From NCBI GenBank assembly GCA_041608535.1, contig JBFISM010000004.1, positions 1 through 64,000 of the forward strand: a stretch of DNA of 64,000 nt. Reading direction: 5' to 3'. This document shows positions 6,574 to 14,338 of this stretch, one piece after another. The notes beneath the pieces were generated by a model. The model did no database searches and had not been told where the DNA came from. It was given only the letters and a program-made list of their open reading frames with translations. Source of the DNA: JBFISM01 sp041608535 (GTDB lineage Bacteria; Actinomycetota; Acidimicrobiia; Spongiisociales; UBA5794). How positions within the stretch are numbered: the stretch's first letter is position 1; each line of letters starts with the position of its first letter. The position numbers and the translations under genes are program-made.

Positions 6574-6634
6574 CAGAGCCTTCCGGCCCGGCGACCGGAA
6601 CGGATGGCCCCGATCGTCCTGTGCTGCTGGGGAG

Positions 6635-7294
6635 TCAGGTCGCCGGAGCCATGGAGCGATCGATTGCGTCGAGGATGAGGTCGAGACCGGACTCGAACTC
6701 CCCGTCGACGGTGAATTCGAAGCTGAGTGCGTGGTGGGCGGCCTCAGCGAGGTGGGGGTAGTTGCTCGGCGTGAGCTGGTCGAGGACGACTCGAGCAGGC
6801 TCGGCGGCATCGTCGGTTCCGAAATGCATGCTGGTTTCCTGGATGACGTGCCCGTAGACATAGCTGTCGAGGAGCCAGAAAGCGTGGGCGGCGTCTGCGA
6901 CGGAGAATCCGGCCGTGCGCAGGATGCCCAGCACCGCATCCAGATACCGCAGGACGGCGGACCCCAGTGTGCGTCGCGTTTCCAGGAGCCCGATCGCCCA
7001 CGAGTGTCGGCTGAACACCTGCCGCGCTGAGATCGCTCGCCGCCGCATGGCCTCCCGCCAAGCAGTGCCGGCAACCGGCGTCTCGATCTCGGCGACGACC
7101 AGGTCCATGATCCCGTCGAGGATGTCGTCCTTGTTGGCGACGTGCTTGTAGAGCGACATCGCCTCGACATCCAGGCTTGCTCCCAGCCTCCGCATGGTGA
7201 GCGCATCGAGCCCGTGTCGATCTGCCAGATCGATCGCAGCTCGCAGGATCCGCTCCCTGCTCAGCGGTGGTCGGGGTGGGGTGGCAGCATTCAC
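6635..7294 (-). CDS. TetR/AcrR-family repressor
   Basis: A 219-residue regulator. The DNA-binding domain occupies residues about 12-60, with the helix-turn-helix in TMRRLGASLDVEAMSLYKHVANKDDILDGI. The C-terminal ligand-binding half (about 80-215) resembles the tetracycline-repressor C-domain type. A perfect palindrome in the divergent gap (7302-7335) is the obvious operator. Likely targets are its own leftward operon (two membrane proteins and a VOC protein) and the rightward DUF6326-like membrane gene. The inducer is unknown. Confidence 0.9.
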   Translation of the reverse strand: MNAATPPRPPLSRERILRAAIDLADRHGLDALTMRRLGASLDVEAMSLYKHVANKDDILDGIMDLVVAEIETPVAGTAWREAMRRRAISARQVFSRHSWAIGLLETRRTLGSAVLRYLDAVLGILRTAGFSVADAAHAFWLLDSYVYGHVIQETSMHFGTDDAAEPARVVLDQLTPSNYPHLAEAAHHALSFEFTVDGEFESGLDLILDAIDRSMAPAT

Positions 7295-7295
7295 G

Positions 7296-7324
7296 TTGAC
7301 AGTTTACTTAGTAACCTATAGATT
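7296..7324 (+). promoter_or_regulatory. Predicted promoter of the 7409 gene
   Basis: TTGACA at 7296-7301 and TAGATT (TAnnnT-type -10) at 7319-7324 with a 17-base spacer. The spacer and -10 element lie inside the TetR palindrome, so repressor binding would exclude RNA polymerase. Confidence 0.5.
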
Positions 7325-7335
7325 ACTAAGTAAAC
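7302..7335. promoter_or_regulatory. TetR operator, perfect 13-bp palindrome
   Basis: GTTTACTTAGTAA (7302-7314) and TTACTAAGTAAAC (7323-7335) form a perfect 13-base inverted repeat around the 8-base spacer CCTATAGA. It is AT-rich against a GC-rich background and lies 8 bases before the TetR start. Size and position fit a TetR dimer-of-dimers or long-palindrome site. Confidence 0.85.
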
Positions 7336-7408
7336 CATCTTGCTCGCAGGCAAGTTGCAATAGACGGTCCGGCGAGAGCCGCCGGCAAGGCACTTTGGAG
7401 AAGCCCTC

Positions 7409-7894
7409 ATGACCACCACAACCGCACGCCGCTCGACACTCCGAGGCCCCGGGTTCGAGCCAGTTCCCGTCAATGTGAGGATCAAGCTGTCTGCGCTCTG
7501 GACGGCGGTGCTCTTCGTCTTCGCCTACGTCGACATCTTCAGCTTGTACCGCTCGGACTTCCGAGCCGATCTCGAGGCCGGCACGATCGCCGGGTTCACA
7601 ATCAACGGTTCGTTCCTCGTCGGGACGACGCTGTACATCATGATCCCGAGCCTGATGGTGTTCGCCGTACTGGTCCTGCGACCGAGCATCAACCGGGTTG
7701 TCAACGCCATCGCCAGCACCCTCTATGCGCTCTCCATCGTGGCGGGCGCTATCGGCGAATGGGGCTACTACGTCCTTGGCAGCGCCGTCGAGGTGGTACT
7801 GCTCGCATCCATCGTCTACCACGCCTGGACCTGGCCACGCCAAGGGCCATCCGCTGCCGTCGGCAGGGGCGAGGCTGCACCGCCGCAGATCTGA
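7409..7894 (+). CDS. DUF6326-like membrane protein
   Basis: A 161-residue protein with four predicted membrane helices (about residues 30-48, 70-92, 101-120 and 124-142) after a short basic N-terminus. The region KLSALWTAVLFVFAYVDIFS and the ending pattern resemble the DUF6326 group. Function unknown. It is driven from the promoter overlapped by the TetR palindrome, so it is probably induced together with the leftward membrane genes. Confidence 0.7.
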   Translation: MTTTTARRSTLRGPGFEPVPVNVRIKLSALWTAVLFVFAYVDIFSLYRSDFRADLEAGTIAGFTINGSFLVGTTLYIMIPSLMVFAVLVLRPSINRVVNAIASTLYALSIVAGAIGEWGYYVLGSAVEVVLLASIVYHAWTWPRQGPSAAVGRGEAAPPQI

Positions 7895-7922
7895 CCGTGT
7901 TGAGAGGCTGTGGGCATCACGG

Positions 7923-8054
7923 ATGATCTCGCTCGCCGTTGTCGGGGCGGCCGCTGCGCTCGTCGGGCTGCGGCGAGTGCTGATGGGGGCGGGCGTTCTC
8001 TCGCTCGTCGTGACGATGCTCACCGTGGGTGTGCTGCTCGCCATCACGCCGTAG
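7923..8054 (+). CDS. Possible 43-residue membrane peptide
   Basis: ATG at 7923 opens a short, strongly hydrophobic frame (ISLAVVGAAAALVG, then GVLSLVVTMLTVGVLLAI) with two predicted helices split by LRRVLMG. The stop is TAG. No good ribosome site is seen, and the frame is open upstream, so this may be a remnant of a larger membrane gene. The rest of 7895-8202 shows nothing else I can assign. Confidence 0.3.
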   Translation: MISLAVVGAAAALVGLRRVLMGAGVLSLVVTMLTVGVLLAITP

Positions 8055-8202
8055 CCGCGGGATCGACTGACGCCGGGTCCTTGGCAGTCGGGCGTAGGAA
8101 CGGTCGGCCAGCGAGGGGAGCCGGATGCGGCGTCGTGCGGATGAAGACCGGCCCGGGAGGTGGCCGCGCTCGGTAACGTCACGCCCCGAGGAAAGGAGTG
8201 AC

Positions 8203-8733
8203 GTGTCAGACCTCGAGACGCTCTACCAGCGCAACGCAGCCTTCGCCGCCTCGTTCGACCAGGGTGATCTGCCCATCAAACCCAACCTGTCGACCCTGAT
8301 CCTGACCTGTGTCGATGCACGGCTCGGTCCTGAGCACATCGTCGGTCTCGATCTGGGGGATGCGCTCGTGCTGCGCAACGTCGGGGCCCGGGTGACGGAC
8401 ACCGTCGGCCTGGAAGTGGCGATGCTGTGGCAACTCATGACGATGGCGAGCGGGTCTCCACCGAACATGCATCTGGTGATCATCCAACACACGCAATGCG
8501 GGATGGCCCGTTTCGCCGTCCCAGACGTCGCCGAGCAAATCACTGCTCGCTTTGGGACACCTGACGTCGTGGCCACCTACGGGATCAGTGATCTCGATGA
8601 AACCGTCGCCGGCGACGTAGCTCGCCTCCGGGACAACCACGTGGTGCCACGGGAGCTCGCCGTGTCTGGACACATCTACGACGTGGCCAGGGGGCGTCTG
8701 CGCGAAGTCGTGGCGCCGCAGCCTCTGGGGTGA
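8203..8733 (+). CDS. Beta-class carbonic anhydrase-like protein
   Basis: A 176-residue protein starting at GTG 8203, with AAAGGAG 5-6 bases upstream. Zinc-site motifs are present: C-x-D-x-R in TCVDARLGPEHIV near the N-terminus and H-x2-C in QHTQCGMARF. The loop VLRNVGARV is typical of the beta class. The enzyme interconverts CO2 and bicarbonate in the cytosol. It is somewhat short and divergent, as in the many small actinobacterial members. A VOC gene follows after 88 bases. Confidence 0.85.
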   Translation: MSDLETLYQRNAAFAASFDQGDLPIKPNLSTLILTCVDARLGPEHIVGLDLGDALVLRNVGARVTDTVGLEVAMLWQLMTMASGSPPNMHLVIIQHTQCGMARFAVPDVAEQITARFGTPDVVATYGISDLDETVAGDVARLRDNHVVPRELAVSGHIYDVARGRLREVVAPQPLG

Positions 8734-8821
8734 GCGAATGCGCGTCATGCGCCGTTGCGTTGCGTCGTACGCAACCCGGCGGCGTGACTCACGGCTCAGA
8801 TCAATGGCCTACGCTGCCGGC

Positions 8822-9196
8822 ATGCGGGTGACATCACTCGATCACGTGGTGCTGAAGACGGCCGACCCGGAGCGGACCATTGCGTGGTACCGGGACAAGC
8901 TGGGGCTCGAGCCGGTTCGGCTCGACGAGTGGCGCCGTGGCGAGGTGCCGTTTGCGTCGTTGCGCATCGACGACTCGACCCTCATCGACGTGATCGAGGG
9001 GGAGCGCACCGGGGAGAACGTCGATCACCTCTCGTTTTCTGTGGACACCGACCTCGACGAGATCGCCGCGTCCGGTGAGTTCGAAGTCGTGATGGAGCCG
9101 AAGCGGCTGTTCGGGGCTCAGGGTCACGGGCCGGGGATGTACGTGCGCGATCCAGACGGCAACCGCATCGAGTTGAAGTACTACCCCGCCGACTAG
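8822..9196 (+). CDS. VOC-superfamily (glyoxalase-like) protein
   Basis: A 124-residue two-module VOC protein: MRVTSLDHVVLKTADPERTIAWYRDKLG at the start, NVDHLSFSVDTDLDEIA in the second module, and a closing GMYVRDPDGNRIELKYYP. The His near residue 8 and the Glu in RIELKYY occupy usual metal-ligand positions. The ATG at 8822 was chosen because the domain begins there. Substrate unknown. It converges with the membrane protein at 9202, with 5 bases between stops. Confidence 0.8.
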   Translation: MRVTSLDHVVLKTADPERTIAWYRDKLGLEPVRLDEWRRGEVPFASLRIDDSTLIDVIEGERTGENVDHLSFSVDTDLDEIAASGEFEVVMEPKRLFGAQGHGPGMYVRDPDGNRIELKYYPAD

Positions 9197-9201
9197 CCCA
9201 A

Positions 9202-9756
9202 CTAACCGGCACGCTGGGGCGCCACATATGGCACCCGGGGCGCCGTGTTGAGGATGTAGTGCACGGCGACGATGCCGAGCGACACCCACTCGAGCCAGAA
9301 CAGTGTGAACCAGTCGGCGAAGAAGAACAGGCCGAGAGCCACGACGATAACTGCCCCGAAGACGGCCTTGACCCAGCCCAGCGTCTTCGAGAAGAAGATC
9401 ACGGTGGCGTTGCCGCCGAAGAACAGGAACGCAAACACGTTGTGGATCGCCGTCCAATCGTCCTGGTTGAACAGGATGACGCCGGCGAGGAAGATGCCGA
9501 GCGTGGTGTTGTAGCTGTGCTGCTCCTTGATCACGCCGTTGACGATGAACAGCATCGCCCCGACGGTCAGCAGGAAGTAGAACCACTGGTTCTCGTCCAT
9601 GTCGTAGTAGGCGCTGATGCTGTCGCGGATCTCCCAGCCATCGAATGCGATGAGGAAAACCGGCGTGAATGCCAGCACCGCGGCCAGGGTTCGTTCCAGA
9701 CGGACGAATTCCTTCAGCTCGTCACGAATACGTTCGAGATTGGAACGATCGCTCAT
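9202..9756 (-). CDS. Multi-pass membrane protein of unknown function
   Basis: A 184-residue protein with an acidic/basic cytosolic N-terminus (about residues 1-22) and five or six hydrophobic segments beginning at about residues 24, 58, 84, 105, 131 and 155. The motif SISAYYDMDENQWFYFLLT after the first helix is distinctive. Related hypothetical proteins with an ISAYYY-x-R/N motif exist, but no function is known to me. It stands alone between the VOC gene and the RsbP-like phosphatase. Confidence 0.65.
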   Translation of the reverse strand: MSDRSNLERIRDELKEFVRLERTLAAVLAFTPVFLIAFDGWEIRDSISAYYDMDENQWFYFLLTVGAMLFIVNGVIKEQHSYNTTLGIFLAGVILFNQDDWTAIHNVFAFLFFGGNATVIFFSKTLGWVKAVFGAVIVVALGLFFFADWFTLFWLEWVSLGIVAVHYILNTAPRVPYVAPQRAG

Positions 9757-9843
9757 CGCACGTCCACGAATCGGCGGTGATCCCGTAGACCAACACTACT
9801 CACGTCACGCCGGCGCCACCCTGCGTCGTCACGACAAGGGCGA

Positions 9844-11013
9844 TCAGCCGTTGCCCACAGACGCCTGCCGGACCACGACAACCGCGGCGTCGTCGCGGGG
9901 TTCACCGCTCTGGAAGTCGAATGCGGCGCCGACCACCTTCCGTGCGAGCTCCGGTGCCGTGAGCTGCCCTGCGTCCCCGAGGAGCTCGTCGAGGCGCGTT
10001 TCGCCGAAGAAGTCCTCGCCGTTCCGAGCCTCGGTGACGCCGTCCGTGAAGAACACGAGCGAGTCGCCATCCTCGAGCGTCACCTCATCGGTGCGATGTT
10101 CGACGTCGGTGAACGCTCCCAGGAGGACGCCGTACTGGCCGACAGGCGTCACCCGGCCCGAGGCCGTGACCAGACGCGGCAGCGGATGTCCCGCCGCGAT
10201 CACCGAGACCCGGTGACCGGATCCGGCGGGCGATAGCCGGGCCAGGAGCGCAGTACACGTCTCGTGCGATCGGTCGAGCAACAAGGTCGCATTGACACCG
10301 TGCATGACCTCCTGGAGGCTCTCCGTCTCCATGGCTGCACCTCGAATCGAATACCGCACCAGGGCTGTCACCGCAGCCGCAGCCGCCCCCTTTCCGCACA
10401 CGTCGCCGACCGCGATCATCCAGTCGTCTGCGGTCACCCGGAAGAAGTCGTAGAAGTCGCCACCGACCTCCGCACCCGTGCCGACCGGGCGGTAGGCGGC
10501 ACCGAGCTCCAGACCCGGTATGTCCGGCAGCGACGGCGGAAAGAGGCTGCGCTGCAATGTCGTGGCGAGCACTCGTGCATTGGCCTCGGATTGCTCGGCG
10601 CGCCTTCGCGATGCCAGGAGTTCTTGCTCGTACGAGCGCCGGTCCTTTGCCGGGAACACGGCGATGTCGATGCTGCTGCTTGGGTCCCCGGGTACCTGGC
10701 TCCGGGCATTGAGCAGCACCGGCACTGATCCGGTGTCGGTTCTGAGTTCCATCGCGATCTCGCGCACGTGCCCCTGCATGTCGAGGAGCGGTCCAACGTG
10801 TGTGTCCCAGAAGATGCGGTCTCCCGGACGGAGCAAGGCGAGAAAGCCCCCAGATGCGAGCGCAGCATCTGTGCCGAGCATCTCGCGCAACGTCTCGTTG
10901 CACTCGATCATCCGGCCGTTTCTGGTGATCGTCGCCAACCCACACGGGGCTCTGTCGTAGAGCTCCCTTTCCCGTGGGGAGCGATCGGCAGGGACGTCCG
11001 CCCCTGCCGTCAC
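9844..11013 (-). CDS. PAS-domain SpoIIE-type serine phosphatase, RsbP-like
   Basis: 389 residues. An N-terminal PAS domain (about 15-125) begins with YDRAPCGLATITRNGRMIECNETLREMLG. A short coiled linker (SYEQELLASRRRAEQSEANAR) follows. The PP2C/SpoIIE phosphatase domain (about 175-380) has metal-binding acidic motifs VGGDFYDFF, GDVCGKG, FFTDGVTEAR and PRDDAAVVVV. In Bacillus, RsbP dephosphorylates an anti-anti-sigma factor to switch on the general stress response when energy falls. It overlaps the upstream RsbQ-like hydrolase by 4 bases, the same partnership as rsbQ-rsbP. No sigma factor, anti-sigma kinase or STAS gene lies in this window, so the target is elsewhere. Confidence 0.9.
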   Translation of the reverse strand: MTAGADVPADRSPRERELYDRAPCGLATITRNGRMIECNETLREMLGTDAALASGGFLALLRPGDRIFWDTHVGPLLDMQGHVREIAMELRTDTGSVPVLLNARSQVPGDPSSSIDIAVFPAKDRRSYEQELLASRRRAEQSEANARVLATTLQRSLFPPSLPDIPGLELGAAYRPVGTGAEVGGDFYDFFRVTADDWMIAVGDVCGKGAAAAAVTALVRYSIRGAAMETESLQEVMHGVNATLLLDRSHETCTALLARLSPAGSGHRVSVIAAGHPLPRLVTASGRVTPVGQYGVLLGAFTDVEHRTDEVTLEDGDSLVFFTDGVTEARNGEDFFGETRLDELLGDAGQLTAPELARKVVGAAFDFQSGEPRDDAAVVVVRQASVGNG

Positions 11014-11801
11014 AGGAATTGTTCGATCGCTGCGGTGGTCTCTGCGGGCGCACTGAGATTGGGGCAGTGACCCACTGCAGCGAGCTTGACGAACGTGCTG
11101 TTGGGGAGCGTCTCGTGCACGAACCGGCCGACCTCATCGGGAGCGATGACGTCATCCGAGCACTGCAGCACGAGTGCCGGCACCCGAACCTGTGCCAGAT
11201 CGTCGCGGTTGTCGGAACGGAACGTGACTTCGGCGAAATGAGCGGCGATGTCGGGATCGGTGCTGCAGAAGCTGTTGGTCAGCTCTTCGCCCAGCTCGGG
11301 CCGGTCGGGGTTGCCCATGATCACCGGCGCCATCTGCGCCGACCAGCCGAGGAAGTTGCTCTCCAGTGACGTGAGCAACTCGTCGACCTGCTCCGCGGTG
11401 AACCCGCCCCGGTAGCCGTTGTCGTCGATGTAGCGAGGTGACGGCCCCACCAAGATGAGCTTGGCGAACAGCTCCGGCCGCATCCGGGCGGCGAGGACGC
11501 CCATCATCGCAGCCACACTGTGGCCCACGAAGATCACGTCGCTCAACCCGAGCGTGTCGATGATCTCCACGATGTCGGCCGCATACCCGTCGAGGCTGTG
11601 GTACTTGGTGCGGTCGTATGCGCTCAAGTCCGATCGACCGGCACCGACGTGGTCGAAGAGAACCACCTTGTAGCGGTCGGCGAACCGAGGAGCAACGTAG
11701 CGCCACATGTTCTGGTCACAGCCGTAGCCGTGGGCGAACATGATCGGCTGCGCCTCGCGTGGTCCGGAGACCGTCACGTTGTTGCGCTGAATCACGTCCA
11801 C
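11010..11801 (-). CDS. RsbQ-like alpha/beta hydrolase
   Basis: A 263-residue alpha/beta hydrolase very like Bacillus subtilis RsbQ along its length: GYGCDQNMW, VLFDHVGAGRSDL, YHSLDGYAADI, FCSTDPDIA, QCSDDVIAP and GHCPNLSAP. The triad is Ser95 (GHSVAA), the Asp of CSDDVIAP and the His of VGHCPNLS. RsbQ is needed by RsbP to sense energy stress and is related to plant KAI2/D14 receptors; it probably supplies or senses a small ligand. The start is GTG 11801 (VDVIQRNNV), aligned with the RsbQ N-terminus. This codon lies in the 3' arm of a 14-bp hairpin. GTG 11795 is an alternative. No strong ribosome site is seen. Confidence 0.9.
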   Translation of the reverse strand: MDVIQRNNVTVSGPREAQPIMFAHGYGCDQNMWRYVAPRFADRYKVVLFDHVGAGRSDLSAYDRTKYHSLDGYAADIVEIIDTLGLSDVIFVGHSVAAMMGVLAARMRPELFAKLILVGPSPRYIDDNGYRGGFTAEQVDELLTSLESNFLGWSAQMAPVIMGNPDRPELGEELTNSFCSTDPDIAAHFAEVTFRSDNRDDLAQVRVPALVLQCSDDVIAPDEVGRFVHETLPNSTFVKLAAVGHCPNLSAPAETTAAIEQFL

Positions 11802-11831
11802 GGCCCGCAAGGGTACACCTTGCGGGCCGTG
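11799..11831 (-). terminator. 14-bp hairpin between the ABC operon and rsbQ
   Basis: CACGGCCCGCAAGG and CCTTGCGGGCCGTG pair perfectly over a 5-base loop. The hairpin lies 55 bases after the ABC permease stop, on the same strand, so it may end that operon. No U-run follows. The distal arm contains the likely GTG start of rsbQ, so it could instead limit rsbQ translation. Confidence 0.55.
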
Positions 11832-11886
11832 GCTGGATGAAGCGCAGCGCGGCGTGCGGTCGTCGGGGCGGACCCTCGTATGTGGC

Positions 11887-12645
11887 TCAGCCCTCCACGT
11901 CGGCGACGGTGGTGACGATCGCAGCGATCGCCCCGACGACGATGGCAACCACAACGAGCAGGACCGCGGCCTCGGTTGCAGATCCGAGCTCGGGTCCGGC
12001 GTCCGCAAGACGGAACAGCCGGCCGGATGCTCCGGTCAGCATCCACTCCCGCAGCTCCGGGTTGCGCAGCACCACCGGCAGCGCACCTTCGATCGCCAGC
12101 AGCCAAACGAGCGCCCCTGCGATCGCTGCGGTCTGGTTGCGCACGATGGCCCCCAGCCCGGCGCCGATGGCGCCGAAGAGCGCTCCGACCCCCACAACGC
12201 CGGCGACGGCGGTCAGCATCTGCGTGGCGGGGATGTCGAAGACGGGGACTCCCACGGAGGAGAGGTAGAGACCGCCAACCGTGACGCTGACCACCATGGC
12301 TCCGCCGGCCAGCGCAGCTCCTGCTGCGGTTTGGACGGCGAGTTTGGCGGCGACGAAGTGGCTGCGGCGCGGGGTCGTCAGCAGCGAGGGCACGATGGTG
12401 CCGTAGCGATACTCGCCGGAGACGGCGAGTATCCCCAGCACCAGTGCCGCAAAGGCGGCGACGTCGGCTCCGCCACGCACCAGATCGAAGGCGATCTCCG
12501 GTCCCGCAGTCGATAGATCGTCCCCGCTGGCTCGAATCGCCCCAATCAGGCTGATCAGCGGATAGAGCAGCACGGCCCCTGCCAGCAACCACGGGGAGCG
12601 GATGCTGGTGAGCTTGCGGCGCTCGGCTGTCAACGTGGCCATCAT
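11887..12645 (-). CDS. ABC-2-type transporter permease
   Basis: A 252-residue membrane protein. A short N-terminal cytosolic helix (TAERRKLTSIRSPW) is followed by about six membrane segments, typical of bacterial ABC-2/NatB-like permeases. The motif VSGEYRYGTIVPSLLTTPRR between helices two and three is characteristic of this group. It overlaps the upstream ATPase gene by 4 bases, so the pair forms one transporter. The substrate is unknown; the nearby two-component system suggests inducible export of a toxic compound or peptide. Confidence 0.85.
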   Translation of the reverse strand: MMATLTAERRKLTSIRSPWLLAGAVLLYPLISLIGAIRASGDDLSTAGPEIAFDLVRGGADVAAFAALVLGILAVSGEYRYGTIVPSLLTTPRRSHFVAAKLAVQTAAGAALAGGAMVVSVTVGGLYLSSVGVPVFDIPATQMLTAVAGVVGVGALFGAIGAGLGAIVRNQTAAIAGALVWLLAIEGALPVVLRNPELREWMLTGASGRLFRLADAGPELGSATEAAVLLVVVAIVVGAIAAIVTTVADVEG

Positions 12646-13553
12646 GATGAACTCCTTTCCATCGTCCCGGTCAGTTCGAAGAACGCGTCCTCGAGGTTGC
12701 TGTCGATCCGGGTCATTTCGTATACCGCGAGTCCCGTCGCGGCCACGGTGCTGCCGACCAGTTCGGCTCCGGCGCCGTGGGTGGTGAGCACTCCTGCGGC
12801 ATCGACATCGACCGTGATGCCGGCGCTGCGCAGCGCCTCCACCGCACGAGCGGGATCTGAAGTACGCACCCGGAGTGGATGCGCTTCGGCCGGATCAGTG
12901 GCTGCGATCTCGGCGAGCGTGCCTTGGCGTACCAGGCGGCCTTTCGAGATGATGACCACGTAGTCGACGGTCTGGGCGACCTCGGCCAGCATGTGACTCG
13001 ACACCAGCACGGTGTGCCCGGCGGCTGCGTACTCCCGCAGGAACGTCCGCAGCCAGCGAACGCCCTCCGGGTCGAGGCCGTTGGCCGGCTCGTCGAGCAC
13101 GAGGACGTCGGGTTCGCCCAACAGCGCTCCGGCGAGGGCGAGGCGCTGGCGCATACCGAGCGAGAAACCGCCCACGCGGCGGTCAGCGGCCTGCGCCAAC
13201 CCGACGGTATCGAGCACCTCTCGGACACGCTTCCGGTCGATACCGGCTGCAGTGGCCATGACGTCCAGATGATCACGGGCTTTCCTTCCGGGATGGAACG
13301 AACCCGTGTCGAGCACTGCGCCGACGTGATGTGCCGGCCGCTCCAGCTCCGCATACCGGCCGCCGAGGAACACTGCGCTTCCCTCGTCCGGGGTGACGAA
13401 GCCGAGGAGCACCTGCAGTGTGGTGGTCTTGCCGGCGCCGTTCGGGCCGAGCAGAGCCGTTACGTGTCCGGTCGGCACCGAGAAGCTGAGATCGTCGACC
13501 GCGGTCACGGTCACGTAGCGTTTGGTGAGACCGGAGATGACGATTGCATCCAT
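12642..13553 (-). CDS. ABC transporter ATP-binding protein
   Basis: 303 residues from ATG 13553 (MDAIVISGLTKRY), chosen because the ATPase fold starts there. Walker A is GPNGAGKTT, the signature is FSLGMRQRLALAGALLG, Walker B is VLVLDEPANGLDP, and the H-loop is SSHML. A C-terminal extension of about 90 residues (from TDPAEAHPLRV) is typical of drug or lantibiotic exporters. It pairs with the permease that overlaps its stop. A response regulator and histidine kinase lie upstream on the same strand (119 bases away) and may control it. Confidence 0.9.
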   Translation of the reverse strand: MDAIVISGLTKRYVTVTAVDDLSFSVPTGHVTALLGPNGAGKTTTLQVLLGFVTPDEGSAVFLGGRYAELERPAHHVGAVLDTGSFHPGRKARDHLDVMATAAGIDRKRVREVLDTVGLAQAADRRVGGFSLGMRQRLALAGALLGEPDVLVLDEPANGLDPEGVRWLRTFLREYAAAGHTVLVSSHMLAEVAQTVDYVVIISKGRLVRQGTLAEIAATDPAEAHPLRVRTSDPARAVEALRSAGITVDVDAAGVLTTHGAGAELVGSTVAATGLAVYEMTRIDSNLEDAFFELTGTMERSSS

Positions 13554-13672
13554 GTCGTACCTCCTTGATGGGTTTGCGGCAACGTACGGCGGGAACAGCG
13601 ATGCCACATCCACCCAGAGGCGCTTTCTCGACTACGACTCCGGGATGACGCCAATCACCCTGCGGGGTGAGC

Positions 13673-14338
13673 TCAGTCGCCCGGGGTCACCAGACCGGTC
13701 TCGTATGCCGCAACCACCAATTGTGCGCGGTCGCGGGCGTTGAGCTTGAGCAACGCCCGGCCAACGTGAGTCTTCACCGTCGCCGGGCTGACGAACAGCT
13801 GATCTGCGATCTCCTGGTTGGACAACCCGCGACCGACCAGCCCCACGACCTCACGTTCGCGCTCTGTGAGAAAGCGCAGCGCCGTCTCGTCGATGGCGCG
13901 TTGCGCCGGGCGCTGGGCGAACTCTTCGATGAGCCGCCGGGTCACGGACGGCGCCAGCAGAGCATCGCCCGCCGCAATAGTGCGGATCGCATCAGTGAGC
14001 GCCTCGGGCCCCACATCCTTCAGCAGGAACCCGCTGGCTCCGGCCTGCAAGGCGGCAAAGACGTATTCGTCCATGTCGAACGTCGTCAACATCAACACCC
14101 GGATGTCGCTCGTGGCTTCGTGTGTGCGAATCCGTCTGGTCGCCTCGATGCCGTCGACGAGCGGCATACGCACATCCATGAGGAACACGTCGGGTTGGGT
14201 GCGGCGAGCGAGCTCGACGGCTTCGGCTCCGTTGGCCGCTTCGCCGACCAACTGGAGATCCCCGCTGCGGGCGACGATCGTGGCGAGGCCCTCTCGCACG
14301 AGTGGCTGGTCGTCGGCGACCGCGACTGCGATCGTCAC
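13673..14338 (-). CDS. NarL/LuxR-family response regulator
   Basis: 221 residues. The receiver domain (1-120) has the acidic pair DDQ at 9-10, the phospho-acceptor Asp in VFLMDVRMPLVDG, Thr in MLTTFD and Lys in FLLKD. A LuxR-type helix-turn-helix fills residues 150-215 (LTEREREVVGLVGRGLSNQEIADQLFVSPATVKTHV). It overlaps the histidine kinase gene by 4 bases. The downstream ABC exporter is a plausible target. Confidence 0.95.
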   Translation of the reverse strand: MTIAVAVADDQPLVREGLATIVARSGDLQLVGEAANGAEAVELARRTQPDVFLMDVRMPLVDGIEATRRIRTHEATSDIRVLMLTTFDMDEYVFAALQAGASGFLLKDVGPEALTDAIRTIAAGDALLAPSVTRRLIEEFAQRPAQRAIDETALRFLTEREREVVGLVGRGLSNQEIADQLFVSPATVKTHVGRALLKLNARDRAQLVVAAYETGLVTPGD

